Below the pieces are notes generated by a model. That model was not told where the DNA came from and made no database searches. It worked only from the letters and a program-made list of their open reading frames with translations. A stretch of 64,000 nt of DNA from JBGSUZ01 sp963677505 (GTDB lineage Bacteria > Bacillota > Clostridia > Peptostreptococcales > Acidaminobacteraceae). A program made the translations under genes and the position numbers. Below, piece after piece: positions 35,801 through 44,418 of this stretch (positions are counted from its first letter, which is position 1; every line of letters starts with the position of its first letter). The stretch is taken from NCBI GenBank assembly GCA_963677505.2, contig CAXXWB010000004.1, positions 62,001 through 126,000 on the forward strand, read 5' to 3'.

Positions 35801-36294
35801 GTGGATACCCCAGGACCAACTGCCGTTAAAGGGTTTAAGCAGAGCTTTGCCGTTATAGGCGTTTCACCAATTTTGTATGAACGGCCAAGAAATCTATAAG
35901 GTGTTTCACTGTCCGTCAAATAAGGAACCGTCACACTCTTGGTATTGTCTAAACCTAAATAGTCACTTTCAATCATCCAACTTTTGCTTTGAATGTTCTC
36001 ACTGGCTGAGAGTCTGGTGACAATCCAGCGGTTCGGTATGGGCGGGTAGCTTAAATTACCATCTAGATCCGTAACGGCATGGGTTAAGGCATCTGGTAAA
36101 ATAAAGTGTAAATGAACGCCTACTTCTAAAGGACTCAAACTCTCAAAGGGTTTAGGATCCAGTTGTCCCCCTAAATGGGTTTTGCTTTTTAACTGTTTGT
36201 AGTCAGGTGCAATATAGGCAATCTCTTTTTCCTTCATATTTTCATCGTTGGTGACATAGGCTTCAATGGCTATAGGCACAAATAAGACGCTCAT
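32875..36294 (-). CDS. Unrecognised 1139-residue protein (operon gene 4)
   Basis: The start at 36294 (MSVLFVPIAIEAYV) is chosen because GGGGGAG lies 6 nt upstream, directly after the stop of gene 3; a longer reading starts at 36312. Near residue 60 it has LEVGVHLHFILPDALTHAV followed by PPIPNRWIVTRL. I have an impression of the same motif in large uncharacterised proteins of other phyla but cannot confirm it. A coiled-coil segment lies near 440-480 (SIDQARAQVEKEKNQLLEM), and several Cys pairs occur in the middle (CRTC, CEGVCLSPK). It has no signal peptide or membrane helix. I assign no function. Confidence 0.7.
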   Translation of the reverse strand: MSVLFVPIAIEAYVTNDENMKEKEIAYIAPDYKQLKSKTHLGGQLDPKPFESLSPLEVGVHLHFILPDALTHAVTDLDGNLSYPPIPNRWIVTRLSASENIQSKSWMIESDYLGLDNTKSVTVPYLTDSETPYRFLGRSYKIGETPITAKLCLNPLTAVGPGVSTFAAYYPNCSSVLGFYDPLEDVPTGDLTYSVMGYYIDETEDPLYHLTEDEYKALLIRNAWSVEGGGSQPQGTICQGMVHTLPWRGPNYDYPSNTPTGVVNAAVGNTSVEALSAMIADKISTVKKEKNKDYGPDNQEETHILERFLTLLQYDLLNYLDGVDGVAEVEDKIHTEEFNPSDSGTLWQIRAADTTDHQNVFKLIGDIKKGTGKQLTLLNEVQSNHDKLVGDLYSKRQSLFSAWQRYVDLMDNPPPPWITPNPSEEEILNQIQSLLSDIKTIIASIDQARAQVEKEKNQLLEMISTLENKIILEPVKNDSYYEGKPPALLLGGPGISRQYAFGEDGRFTKDGTLVCRTCAVNTLVGAKVKLDEGQILSYVQMPKPMSEPYNTLLCEGVCLSPKLVQWISQKVEEKELKPEGIMPSPIACSQWIQPWISLFLEWKISWLPTRTSTTPDNSLEGWKFNDMDYEYTKELLNKGNSYEGRTILTPHSTILLEKVLEKNIERFKDDPKLYEALKKALEKTKKLAVLSQQLSDIWTQLLSYENTLQIPIMEENEYKELAEQVKAGLGGQLPNTVVPNSSFFPIRAGYLQVDKVNIVNTFGIRQQVNSTLKETIFSEELYAKESLGQLAPRFTQGAKLNFDWISCQDPTVVSCLDPETSPICGFLYPDYINHALGAYDVDGTFKGRLNLVYREKTPEVRWVSAPGEPRNLDAVRFKNEHIKSFLKELLRYNDNKDPAFYCLMALIENRIDLSCSYNNDQDLFAGWSRPLVLSRARVALELQGAPQCSQKSDDFGKAITYGYEQVKMPVFIGDLSRSLDGAVGFFPDSTDLNNQYRQMHCIYNTDKLPVATQYLNYDAPICVTGSDKQWTNFTLLMEATADVNFRTGMIPGFKESVPPEHLEVTLANLDFSFEVNPIVSNKEKIKLPLFSKDSVEWSWYWTQGDAYVNSGSVLEPKNEFDNTNPVLYEGLLKRREVKK

Positions 36295-36295
36295 A

Positions 36296-37153
36296 TTACT
36301 CCCCCTTTTCAAAAATACATTGACCGGCTACCGACAACATCTCTAACGCCAACTGAGGTGACTCTATGGTATCTATGGTCGTTCCTAGTGCCTTTGAAAG
36401 CATATCTCTAAGTTCACTCACCTTAAGCCTGCCTTGATCTGTGGTCGGCACGGTAATGGTGACCTTATCCTTTGTTCCCGCCTTATACAAAGGCTCACCT
36501 TCGTGACCTTCGTCTATGCGTCTAACGTCCACTAGCCTATCGTGGTTTCGTGTTCCGAAGTGTAAAACTTCTTTCGGTTCGTACATTTTTACGGTGTCAA
36601 TTTCACCTTCAAAAATACAAATCAGCACTTTTTCTGATAGAATTTCCATTCGCACAATGTCATGTGGGGCACTGCCTAAATAACCTTCGACTTCTATCCC
36701 CTTCCAAGTTGATACCAAATCTGAGCGCATCATGAATCCTGAAAACTGGGCATGGGCCTCTGTTGTCATGTTCATGCTTTGTCTCAAATGATTGGCGTGC
36801 ATTTTCCCATATCTGGATCGTTTGACCACTGATTTTGCGTTGTAAAAATGGTTTGGGGCATTTCTTAAAGCGTCTATAGCGTCTTTTTTAGTGATTGCGC
36901 CTATACTGAGCGCCCCTTCTACCAGAGCCTGAGTCCACTGTGGGTCGATATTAAAAAATCGAATGGACTCTATTGGAAGTTCTCTTTCATCCACAACTAA
37001 ATAGGTTAAGGGCACATCTTTTAGGAGAATCAGTTGGCTTATCCATTGGGTGATAACGTCTGGCATTGGCTCATCCCAGAGCACTTCCATTTTTTCTAAC
37101 GCCGCGTCATTGCATCTACGAATCTCTAATTTATTTTTTCTCCAACTTTTCAT
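36296..37153 (-). CDS. Unrecognised 285-residue protein (operon gene 3)
   Basis: Residues about 45-90 carry VPLTYLVVDERELPIESIRFF followed by DPQWTQALVEGALSIG. This is a very distinctive segment that I associate with uncharacterised large-protein clusters, though I cannot verify that. A central GIEVEGYLGSAPHDIVRMEIL stretch and a C-terminal helical part follow. It is soluble, with no signal peptide. The ATG at 37153 follows GGGGGGGAC and overlaps the preceding gene by 23 bp. The close spacing on both sides (1 bp to gene 4) suggests it is made in fixed ratio with its neighbours. Confidence 0.7.
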   Translation of the reverse strand: MKSWRKNKLEIRRCNDAALEKMEVLWDEPMPDVITQWISQLILLKDVPLTYLVVDERELPIESIRFFNIDPQWTQALVEGALSIGAITKKDAIDALRNAPNHFYNAKSVVKRSRYGKMHANHLRQSMNMTTEAHAQFSGFMMRSDLVSTWKGIEVEGYLGSAPHDIVRMEILSEKVLICIFEGEIDTVKMYEPKEVLHFGTRNHDRLVDVRRIDEGHEGEPLYKAGTKDKVTITVPTTDQGRLKVSELRDMLSKALGTTIDTIESPQLALEMLSVAGQCIFEKGE

Positions 37154-38480
37154 CTTGTCCCCCCCTTATCCCAAGTTTTGTGTCGATGGATACAGGAGCA
37201 ATCAAATCCTTCTCCAGTAATTCCTCAGACAGGGTGTTGACCCAAAAATCTACTATATCCCCTTGATTCATCTTTAAACCTTTTTCCATTTGCGCACTAA
37301 AGACGCTCTTGTTCTCTTCTATATGACGCTGTCTCGCCACTCTTTTTTTCCACCCAATCAAAGCCATTGCAATGGCTTGATTCTTGAGGATTAACAGTTT
37401 GCCAAGCTGCCATGCAGAAGAATATGACATATCCATTATCCCATGTTCAGGGTCGTAAGTTATAAAGCCATCGGCTGTATACTTTGAAAGATATTCGGTT
37501 GGTTTGGGCGAATAGGGAAGGAGTGGACCTCTATAGAGAGAAACGGTTTTCTCCCCTGTTCTCGTGTAGTGTTCAAGAGGAATTTGTCCTCGTTCTAGCA
37601 CTGCGTTACCTAACATGGCTAAAGCATCACTGCTGATATTGGTAATGATATTTCTAAAATCCACTTCCCCTTTCTGCGTTGAGAAGACATTCCAATTGTA
37701 CAAAGAGACTAAGCGCACCGCTTTTTTGTCTTTGAGTTCTGCAACCTTTGCGCCTTCTGGCAAATAGCCGTCATAGCCTTCTAATGAAACCAAGTACAGG
37801 GTGCTACGCTTCGTGTCATTTAAACCCGATGGCATAAACCGATTGGATACCACCACTGAAAAATAGCCATCCATAGAGACCATACTGTCTACTTTAGAAT
37901 TTAAATCGATTAATTTGACATGGGTTAGATACTGAATATCCGTTTCTCTCGGCATGATCTGATCGTACAGGTCCATGGGCAAATCAATGACATTACAGAC
38001 GGTTTCTGGCGTCTCTGTGCAAAGGGGCATCTGCTTAAGGGGATAAAAGACCTCCCCGTCTGTCTCTTTAAATAAATTCTCTAAGGTCATACTTTTCATG
38101 AGGACTTGCTCATCTTCAGAAATGCAAATCAGAGCCAACCAGGGTAAAACTTGAAGGTCGTCTTCTATAAACCCCTCTTCATTGGATTGAATTTTGGGGG
38201 GCATGACAGAATTTTCCCAAGGAAAGCTCTTTTTCTTAAAGGTGATATGCCCCATTGAATTACTGTAGTTCCCCGTTCCATCCACTGGTGGATAAACCGT
38301 TTGAATTTCTTCTACTGGCATTGTAAAATGAGCTCCCGCCACTTGAAATGCCAGTTGTGCTTGAAATACATCTTGTTGCGGGGCAGTTACCTCTTGCTTG
38401 ACTTCAACAACCCCAGCACCATTTTTCATCGGTGGCAGGCAAAGGCGCATCATTTTAAAACGTTCATTTATCTCAGTCAT
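37131..38480 (-). CDS. Unrecognised 449-residue protein (operon gene 2)
   Basis: The start at 38480 (MTEINERFKMMRL) overlaps the stop of gene 1 as ATGA and follows GGGGG at 7 nt; a longer reading begins at 38516. The sequence is a mix of strands and helices: an early FQVAGAHFTMPVEEIQTVYPP, then a VLPWLALICISEDEQ strand typical of core beta sheets, and a helical C-terminus (ILKNQAIAMALIGWKKRVARQ). It has no signal peptide, membrane helix or catalytic motif I recognise. It is coupled at both ends to neighbours in the operon. Confidence 0.7.
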   Translation of the reverse strand: MTEINERFKMMRLCLPPMKNGAGVVEVKQEVTAPQQDVFQAQLAFQVAGAHFTMPVEEIQTVYPPVDGTGNYSNSMGHITFKKKSFPWENSVMPPKIQSNEEGFIEDDLQVLPWLALICISEDEQVLMKSMTLENLFKETDGEVFYPLKQMPLCTETPETVCNVIDLPMDLYDQIMPRETDIQYLTHVKLIDLNSKVDSMVSMDGYFSVVVSNRFMPSGLNDTKRSTLYLVSLEGYDGYLPEGAKVAELKDKKAVRLVSLYNWNVFSTQKGEVDFRNIITNISSDALAMLGNAVLERGQIPLEHYTRTGEKTVSLYRGPLLPYSPKPTEYLSKYTADGFITYDPEHGIMDMSYSSAWQLGKLLILKNQAIAMALIGWKKRVARQRHIEENKSVFSAQMEKGLKMNQGDIVDFWVNTLSEELLEKDLIAPVSIDTKLGIRGGQDEKLEKK

Positions 38481-41400
38481 ATCAAAACCCCCAATGTCAT
38501 TTCTTCGGTGAAGCAATTATCTGCTTCAGCTGCCATTTTGGTTAGATTTATATCACTTTCAAACTTAAATCCTAATGCGTTCATCTGTTGAACCCAATCT
38601 TGACGCAAACGACATACTGAAGGGTCCATAATCGTTTTGGAAAGGGTCTCTATTGGATGCTCTTGGTTATGACTTGGCAATTGCCAAACAGGGTTCCATT
38701 TGAACTTGCGCTCAATGCGGGAGTAAATAGACAACTGATTCAAATCAATGTACCCTTCTTTTGGGAAAGTGCTGGTTTTGCGTTCGATTGGACGAATACG
38801 GAGACCCACAGCAACACCTTTTACCAGTTCTTCATTGGTCTTTTCCATTCCCCAAATAGCACTCGGTACATTGTCATAAATCGGTTCAATAATCCACTGG
38901 AGACCTTCATCTACGCCGTGATTGACATGAACAGTGAACACGGATTTAAGTTCCTTGTTGGTTCCCATCGGCAACACGCCTACTTTTGGCATGTCTTTAG
39001 GCAGTTCAACGTCCACGCCATTTAAATTCATAGAAGTGATTGGTACTGCTGACTGAAGCATGAACTCAGCGCCTTCTGAGCCAATGGCAGGTACCACTTT
39101 CCCTTCAATATTAAACTCGCCTCTTTGACCATCGCTTAACTTAGCGGATAGAGGCATTACCCATGGATTAATTTCTGCTGCCTGATGCGTCATTAACTGG
39201 CGATCTGATTGTTGTCCCTTCTCGGCTTCTGGAAGGAATGAAGTGGAAAACTCTGACCAGTCCAGTAGAGGTGGACTCTTCGGTGAGCCGGCTCCAAATT
39301 CAATGCTAAAGGATATAATGTATAAGGATATTTTAGCCACGCCGCTAAAGTCAGGTCCCCAGATGTGTAGTCCTGCAGACAGTTCAACCTTGATGGTCGT
39401 ATGCACAAACAGAAGATTGACCTTCACGGAGACGCCAAACCCTGCGTAAATACTGATGTCATAGAAGAATGGTTTCCATCCAATATAGAAATCGGCTTGG
39501 GCTATAAACCAAGCCTTAACACAACCCTTTGAATAAACGGCGGATAATCGCCCGCCTGCCATAAGTACTGACGGTGTGAGTGCGAAGTAGAGATCGCCAC
39601 TGAGTTTCAAATCCGATGTGACGTCCCAATTAAAGCCAAGTCTTGGCACAACTGGGTAGTGAGCTGGTTTTTTATAGTTTGGATGGTAGCCACCAAGGGA
39701 TAAAACAAAGTCGCCTTTGTGTTCACCTGCAAACCATACATAGAAAGCAAAGCCACCTGTCAGCTTACAATCTTTAGACAGAATATAAGACTCTGAGGTC
39801 AATTGCGCCATCATTGCAAAGAGCCCCGACTTAGGACTGATACTGATTTTAAGGGCCAATTGTGCAAAGGCCAATGGCTCGATCTTGCTGGTTAATTTAG
39901 GCGGCACACTGACTTGAGACAAGCCGAGTAAGTTAATTTCCGTTTCGTGACCTAAGGACAAGGTCAACAACGCAAAAGATTCTATCATTTTGAATGAGGT
40001 AAACTTAACCCCTGCAGCGAGGAAAATTTCCCCGTCTTCAATGGTCAACTTTTCTTTGAGCTTAGTTAACATTTGAGATTGGTCAATATTCCCCATAGCG
40101 CCACTGACCAATGGGAAAGTTGCAACGTCGTCAATACCAGGTATTTCAACACCCATGTTGTAACCAAAACTTGCGGCTAAACCCGTTAAGAAGAAGGCTG
40201 GCGGTCCGCCAAAGTTCTTATTGACCAGTGCAGAAACAAATAAGGATTTCCCGCTGTATGTGCCCATTGCGAAGATCGCCAAATCCCCTGTTTTGATGAG
40301 TAACTCGCCGTCGTAACTTTCTGCGTCTCCAAGATTGGACTTAAGGAAAGCGCCTCCTATGGCTACGACACCGTTATCAAATGCAATTTTCAGACCGGCT
40401 AAGTAGAAGGCCACATCTCTAGGGTCATCCAATTTTAAGCCGAGACCCAATCCCATCACGCCCAGCTCTATTGGTTTGGATGCTAAGGAAGCGTCCAGTA
40501 AGAAGGTGATCCGCTCATCGGCATATCCCACGCCAAATCTGTAAAACTCAAATATGCCAAAGGACTTGTTAAGGGTGAACCACTTCGTCATGCCACCGTT
40601 TGATTTTTGACTCCCTACGAGGAAATCGTAATCTCTATCAACTCGGTCAAGTCTACTGTTGTCAGCGCTCAAGGCTAATAGCTCACTTGGTTTGCTTTCG
40701 TAAATTTGCATGACAAATGGCATGTCATAGATTTTCCCAAGAATAGCCGCACCGCTTACCGTTCCCTTTTCTGGATTGTTTTTAGATGAGGCATACAATT
40801 CCAAATTTTCCACAGCTAAACTGTCTAGTAAATGCAAATAAGTGCCCACAATCGGAAGCATGGACAAGGCAATTTTGTCATTTAAGATGATGTCGATGGT
40901 ATAGTCTGTATTTTTAATCACTAAAGCTATTTTTTGGAATACATTGGTCTCAACGTTGACTGCAAGTTCGCTTTTGTCTATGTCATAGGACATGGAGACG
41001 CCAGAAATATTAAAGTTCAAATCTGAAATAACTGGCGGTACATCACTAAAGCCAAAGAAGTTGAGTATTTTTTCAATGGTGATGACATCTTTTTCAGTGA
41101 GTGGTTTCCATGATGCTGCAACCTTGTTGTTGGGATCTTTGGTATCAAAATCATATGTAACGACAAATTCACTGCCATCCATGTCTAAAATGCCCTTGAA
41201 CTGACCTTTATAGTCTCTCCTTTTGGCAGTGCAAGTAGACTCAATCGTAATTTCAGCTTGAATCTCGAAAAGTTTGTCCAAAATGGAAGGGTCTTTTTTA
41301 GCCGTTATTCTATTCTTAGCATGGGCTTTAAAATCTTTGCTGGTGAGTGCAAAGGAAACTTGTACATCGTACAGCGTGATCTCGGGAATTGGTAGTGACT

Positions 41401-42676
41401 CAATATTTTCTACCCCTAGCATTTCAGCAAACATGATTAACAGCTTATCAAGATGCAACTCTTCTTTCGCAGGGAATCCGCCCTGTAAGGTCCATCCAAT
41501 TTCAGAATTATACTCTCCGCCAATTTGGACTTCGAATTCAGAAATACTAATCACACCAATAATAATGAATCCTGTGATGACCTTATCGCCTGTTGTTTGA
41601 CGGTAAAAACCAAGTTTTATACTTTTCAGTACCAGACTCTCTATGCCAAAAAAGGCCCAATTGCTGTCAATGCTTATGGTGACATAAAATTGATTCAATT
41701 CCTTCAAACTATAAGGGGCAACCATTGTGAATAAATGTAGGGTTAAATTTTTGCCCTCTGCAACTTCCTTTGGAAATACAGACATCCACTCAGAAATACC
41801 AAGGAGACTGGCCACGTCCAAAAGGGACGGCAAAGGACACCCTTTGTCACCGACAGCGACTCCAAGCTCAAAGAAATCTTCTCGCATTTGCAAATAGACT
41901 GGCAAAATAGTGGTTGCAATGGTCAAGTTTCCTTTTAGGGTGAAGGAATAGCTATTGTTTCTCTTCTGAAGGGAAACCCCAAAAGATTTGAGGGCCAATT
42001 GATCGGTAACCGTTAAGTCACAGCCTGTGTCCACATCGACAGCCAGCTTGTCCCATATGTTCTCTCCCTTACCTTCATACCCCAGTAGAAGTTTATTAAA
42101 GGTCACATCGGGAAGCACATCACTAGGAATGCCCAAATGGGCCTTTGATTCGAAAGCTTCTATGAGCTCACGGGTAGTCACAATTTCGTCTGCGGTAAAC
42201 TCAATGAACCATATGTGCTCTTTAAACTGATAAGTCCCATTGGCGTTAAAGTTGAGATCGGCTAATTTCATTACCCCTGTAATGGAACCAGTTATTTCAG
42301 CGACGCCAATTTGCTTTTGAAAATGAGTCGTCACCGATGACAAGTAGTACTCATTTTCATCGTCAATGGGCATTTCCCAAGACTTAGGCATAAGGGCTGT
42401 AACTGAACAAAGAATTTCTTGGCTGTTTTCCGGTAAATTCTTAAAGTTGACAGTGAACTTTACATTTTTTTGACCCTCTAATACAACGATGCCTTCCACT
42501 GTTATTTCAGTTTCGTATTTATAGACAACTTGTTCCATTTCCAATTTTGTAACGTGATAGGCTTCATTTAAAAGGGTAGATACATCGTTGGTTTCTGTGG
42601 TGGTTTGATCTGAAAGCAAAAATTTACTGTCAATGATGGATGCGTTAATCCGTTTTGCTATGTCTTTTAATTCCAT
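38477..42676 (-). CDS. DUF6603-like giant beta-rich protein (operon gene 1)
   Basis: The protein has 1399 residues from the ATG at 42676, behind AAAGGATG; a longer reading begins at 42724. It is dominated by alternating amphipathic strands. Around residues 690-900 it has features I recall for DUF6603: ELGVMGLGLGLKLDDPRDV, FGGPPAFFLTGLAASFGYN (near 825) and PGIDDVATFPLVSGAM. A further strand-rich part follows (WDVTSDLKLSGDLYFALTPS). The pattern resembles long beta-solenoid or lipid-transfer-like sheets. There is no signal peptide. As first gene of the operon it is translated before all the others. The family has no known function to my knowledge. Confidence 0.75.
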   Translation of the reverse strand: MELKDIAKRINASIIDSKFLLSDQTTTETNDVSTLLNEAYHVTKLEMEQVVYKYETEITVEGIVVLEGQKNVKFTVNFKNLPENSQEILCSVTALMPKSWEMPIDDENEYYLSSVTTHFQKQIGVAEITGSITGVMKLADLNFNANGTYQFKEHIWFIEFTADEIVTTRELIEAFESKAHLGIPSDVLPDVTFNKLLLGYEGKGENIWDKLAVDVDTGCDLTVTDQLALKSFGVSLQKRNNSYSFTLKGNLTIATTILPVYLQMREDFFELGVAVGDKGCPLPSLLDVASLLGISEWMSVFPKEVAEGKNLTLHLFTMVAPYSLKELNQFYVTISIDSNWAFFGIESLVLKSIKLGFYRQTTGDKVITGFIIIGVISISEFEVQIGGEYNSEIGWTLQGGFPAKEELHLDKLLIMFAEMLGVENIESLPIPEITLYDVQVSFALTSKDFKAHAKNRITAKKDPSILDKLFEIQAEITIESTCTAKRRDYKGQFKGILDMDGSEFVVTYDFDTKDPNNKVAASWKPLTEKDVITIEKILNFFGFSDVPPVISDLNFNISGVSMSYDIDKSELAVNVETNVFQKIALVIKNTDYTIDIILNDKIALSMLPIVGTYLHLLDSLAVENLELYASSKNNPEKGTVSGAAILGKIYDMPFVMQIYESKPSELLALSADNSRLDRVDRDYDFLVGSQKSNGGMTKWFTLNKSFGIFEFYRFGVGYADERITFLLDASLASKPIELGVMGLGLGLKLDDPRDVAFYLAGLKIAFDNGVVAIGGAFLKSNLGDAESYDGELLIKTGDLAIFAMGTYSGKSLFVSALVNKNFGGPPAFFLTGLAASFGYNMGVEIPGIDDVATFPLVSGAMGNIDQSQMLTKLKEKLTIEDGEIFLAAGVKFTSFKMIESFALLTLSLGHETEINLLGLSQVSVPPKLTSKIEPLAFAQLALKISISPKSGLFAMMAQLTSESYILSKDCKLTGGFAFYVWFAGEHKGDFVLSLGGYHPNYKKPAHYPVVPRLGFNWDVTSDLKLSGDLYFALTPSVLMAGGRLSAVYSKGCVKAWFIAQADFYIGWKPFFYDISIYAGFGVSVKVNLLFVHTTIKVELSAGLHIWGPDFSGVAKISLYIISFSIEFGAGSPKSPPLLDWSEFSTSFLPEAEKGQQSDRQLMTHQAAEINPWVMPLSAKLSDGQRGEFNIEGKVVPAIGSEGAEFMLQSAVPITSMNLNGVDVELPKDMPKVGVLPMGTNKELKSVFTVHVNHGVDEGLQWIIEPIYDNVPSAIWGMEKTNEELVKGVAVGLRIRPIERKTSTFPKEGYIDLNQLSIYSRIERKFKWNPVWQLPSHNQEHPIETLSKTIMDPSVCRLRQDWVQQMNALGFKFESDINLTKMAAEADNCFTEEMTLGVLI

Positions 42677-43079
42677 TTTCTCATCCTTTCTTTGTGGCAA
42701 AGAATTTATGGTGAGTAAAAACATTGCATAAAACCAGTTCGATTGTTATGGGTAATGCTGACAGTACTTCTAGTGGTAGATTGTCTTCTGAGTAAAATTA
42801 AATAGAAATAGGACTTGAGGGTAGAGGCCTCTTCGAGGAAAAATAGAAAATGTCATTAAACATTTGGATATGGATTAAATGGATAATACTTCATAATGTA
42901 AACGTTATCACTTACATTGGATTAGGTCAATCTTTTTATGTTGCCAAATGGCAAAGAAATAAAAGCAGATGAACAACGAGTTCGTCTGCTTTTATTTGAA
43001 AAAATCAAATTCCTTTTAGCATTCCTTTTTTTCAATATCAATCTACTTGAAAAACATAAACGGTTTATGCTATAGTTTG
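42677..43079. other. Gene-free stretch upstream of the eight-gene operon
   Basis: About 400 bases without a supported gene hold the operon's leader and promoter. A possible minus-strand promoter is TTGACC with TAACGT 17 nt away (about 42903-42931), which is weak. Palindromes in the stretch are ttgcca-aa-tggcaa (42941-42954) and a near-perfect aatgtaa/ttacatt pair (about 42894-42918). The strong hairpin at 42957-42997 is listed separately. Confidence 0.5.
42957..42997. terminator. Orphan terminator-like hairpin
   Basis: aaataaaagcagatgaa and ttcgtctgcttttattt form a 17-bp stem with one G-U/A-C position and a 7-nt loop, with A and T flanks on both strands. It lies between two divergent genes (operon minus, MarR plus), so it ends no gene I can see. 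It may end a small RNA or insulate the two promoters. Confidence 0.55.
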
Positions 43080-43096
43080 ATTAGAATTCTAACTAT
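43080..43096. promoter_or_regulatory. MarR operator-like site upstream of the MarR gene
   Basis: ATTAGAATTCTAACTAT contains the palindrome TTAGAATTCTAA. It sits directly before the GGAGG of the MarR gene. An almost identical sequence, with one base changed, occurs before the hydrolase gene at 43555. Confidence 0.65.
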
Positions 43097-43107
43097 GGAG
43101 GTTCATT

Positions 43108-43521
43108 ATGCATCTCATGAACAAAATGGGCCGGCTCTATTTATATTGGACGAGGCTTCTCAAGCAGCAACTGGTCCCTCACGACATCAGTTTAAAGCAG
43201 CAGTTTTTATTGAAACAACTGGTTAAAAAGCCCTTTCTCTACCCCCATCAAATCGCGGATATGCTCTATTGCGACCGCCCTACAGCCTCTGTTATTATTG
43301 GCAACATGGTAAAAAAGGGCTGGGTCGAGAAAGTTCAAGACGATGAAAATAAGAAGCAGTTCAAAATCGTCATCACCTCTATGGGTATGGAAAAATGGCA
43401 TTCTTTAAACGGTGCATCTGGTAGCGACGATATGGACCGCTTCGACCCCTTAAAATGTCTAACAGATTCGGAAAGACAGCAACTGGATACTTTAATTTCA
43501 AAGGTACTGAAAAATCTATAA
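43108..43521 (+). CDS. MarR-family regulator
   Basis: The 137-residue protein has a winged-helix DNA-binding centre (PFLYPHQIADMLYCDRPTAS, then VIIGNMVKKGWVEK). The fold and length fit MarR, and the N- and C-terminal helices would form the dimer interface. GGAGGTTCATT precedes the ATG. It is 66 bp upstream of the alpha/beta hydrolase on the same strand. Both share the operator-like repeat, so it probably represses itself and the hydrolase until a phenolic or other ligand binds. Confidence 0.8.
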   Translation: MHLMNKMGRLYLYWTRLLKQQLVPHDISLKQQFLLKQLVKKPFLYPHQIADMLYCDRPTASVIIGNMVKKGWVEKVQDDENKKQFKIVITSMGMEKWHSLNGASGSDDMDRFDPLKCLTDSERQQLDTLISKVLKNL

Positions 43522-43554
43522 TCCTCATTAACCTATAATTTTTTTAAGATTATA

Positions 43555-43571
43555 ATTAGAACTCTAACTAT
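43555..43571. promoter_or_regulatory. MarR operator-like site upstream of the hydrolase
   Basis: ATTAGAACTCTAACTAT matches the site at 43080 in 16 of 17 bases. It lies just before the AAGGAGG of the hydrolase. Confidence 0.65.
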
Positions 43572-43587
43572 ATAAGGAGGCTATACC

Positions 43588-44412
43588 ATGAAATCATTTG
43601 CAATATACAGTGAAGTCGTTAAACTCGACGAAATCAACATGCATTACTTGGATACAAAGACTGAGGGAGAGGTTATCATCTGCATTCATGGCCTTTGGGG
43701 GCGCGGTGAAACTTGGAGAAGCTTTATGCACGCATACGGTGACCGTTATCGGGTTATTGCTTTAGACATGAGGGGTCACGGTTACAGCGATAAACCCAAC
43801 ACCCCTTATACGGCTAAGGCCATATGTGGCGATATTGCTCAGCTGATGGACCATCTCCACATTGAGTCTGCCATTGTTCTTGGTCACTCACAAGGCGGTC
43901 GCATTGGGGCCCACCTTGCCGCTTACTACCCTGAGAAAGTGAAGCGGTTGGCTATTTTAGATAAATCTGCCAGCGGGCTAGATGAACTCAGTCCGGTAGA
44001 TGATACCGTGGTTCACAAAGACCCACTGACTCATGATTGGCCAAACACTTTTAAAACCCTTGAAAGTGCTCGTTCTTTTTTAATCGACACACTAGAAGAA
44101 GCCTTGTCCTATGGGTATTTTATGCTTAGCCTAGTGGAAGGAAAAGATGGGTATGAGATGCTGTTTGATAAAAAAGCCATCGGCTCATTAAAAGCCCATG
44201 ACTTTAGTTGGTTTAATATTTTGCCAAGTATAAAATGCCCGACCCTTCTGATGAGAACCTCTTCTCACGAAGGCATTTCAGACGAGGACTGGACTAAAAT
44301 GCAAGCTTTACTGCCTGACTGTACCCCAGTAGAAATGTCTCACCCAGATCATAATGTCCAGCACGCCAATACGATTGAGTTCTATGGGTTTGTTGATGGG
44401 TTTATCAAGTAA
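43588..44412 (+). CDS. Alpha/beta-hydrolase
   Basis: The protein has 274 residues. The canonical fold features are the oxyanion-hole HGLWGRGE near 33, the nucleophile elbow GHSQGG (Ser near 98), DMRGHGYSDKP, and the C-terminal catalytic His in PDHNVQHA. It is probably an esterase, lactonase or C-C bond hydrolase; the substrate cannot be read from sequence. AAGGAGG precedes the ATG. Control by the adjacent MarR protein is suggested by the shared operator. Confidence 0.88.
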   Translation: MKSFAIYSEVVKLDEINMHYLDTKTEGEVIICIHGLWGRGETWRSFMHAYGDRYRVIALDMRGHGYSDKPNTPYTAKAICGDIAQLMDHLHIESAIVLGHSQGGRIGAHLAAYYPEKVKRLAILDKSASGLDELSPVDDTVVHKDPLTHDWPNTFKTLESARSFLIDTLEEALSYGYFMLSLVEGKDGYEMLFDKKAIGSLKAHDFSWFNILPSIKCPTLLMRTSSHEGISDEDWTKMQALLPDCTPVEMSHPDHNVQHANTIEFYGFVDGFIK

Positions 44413-44418
44413 TCTAAT

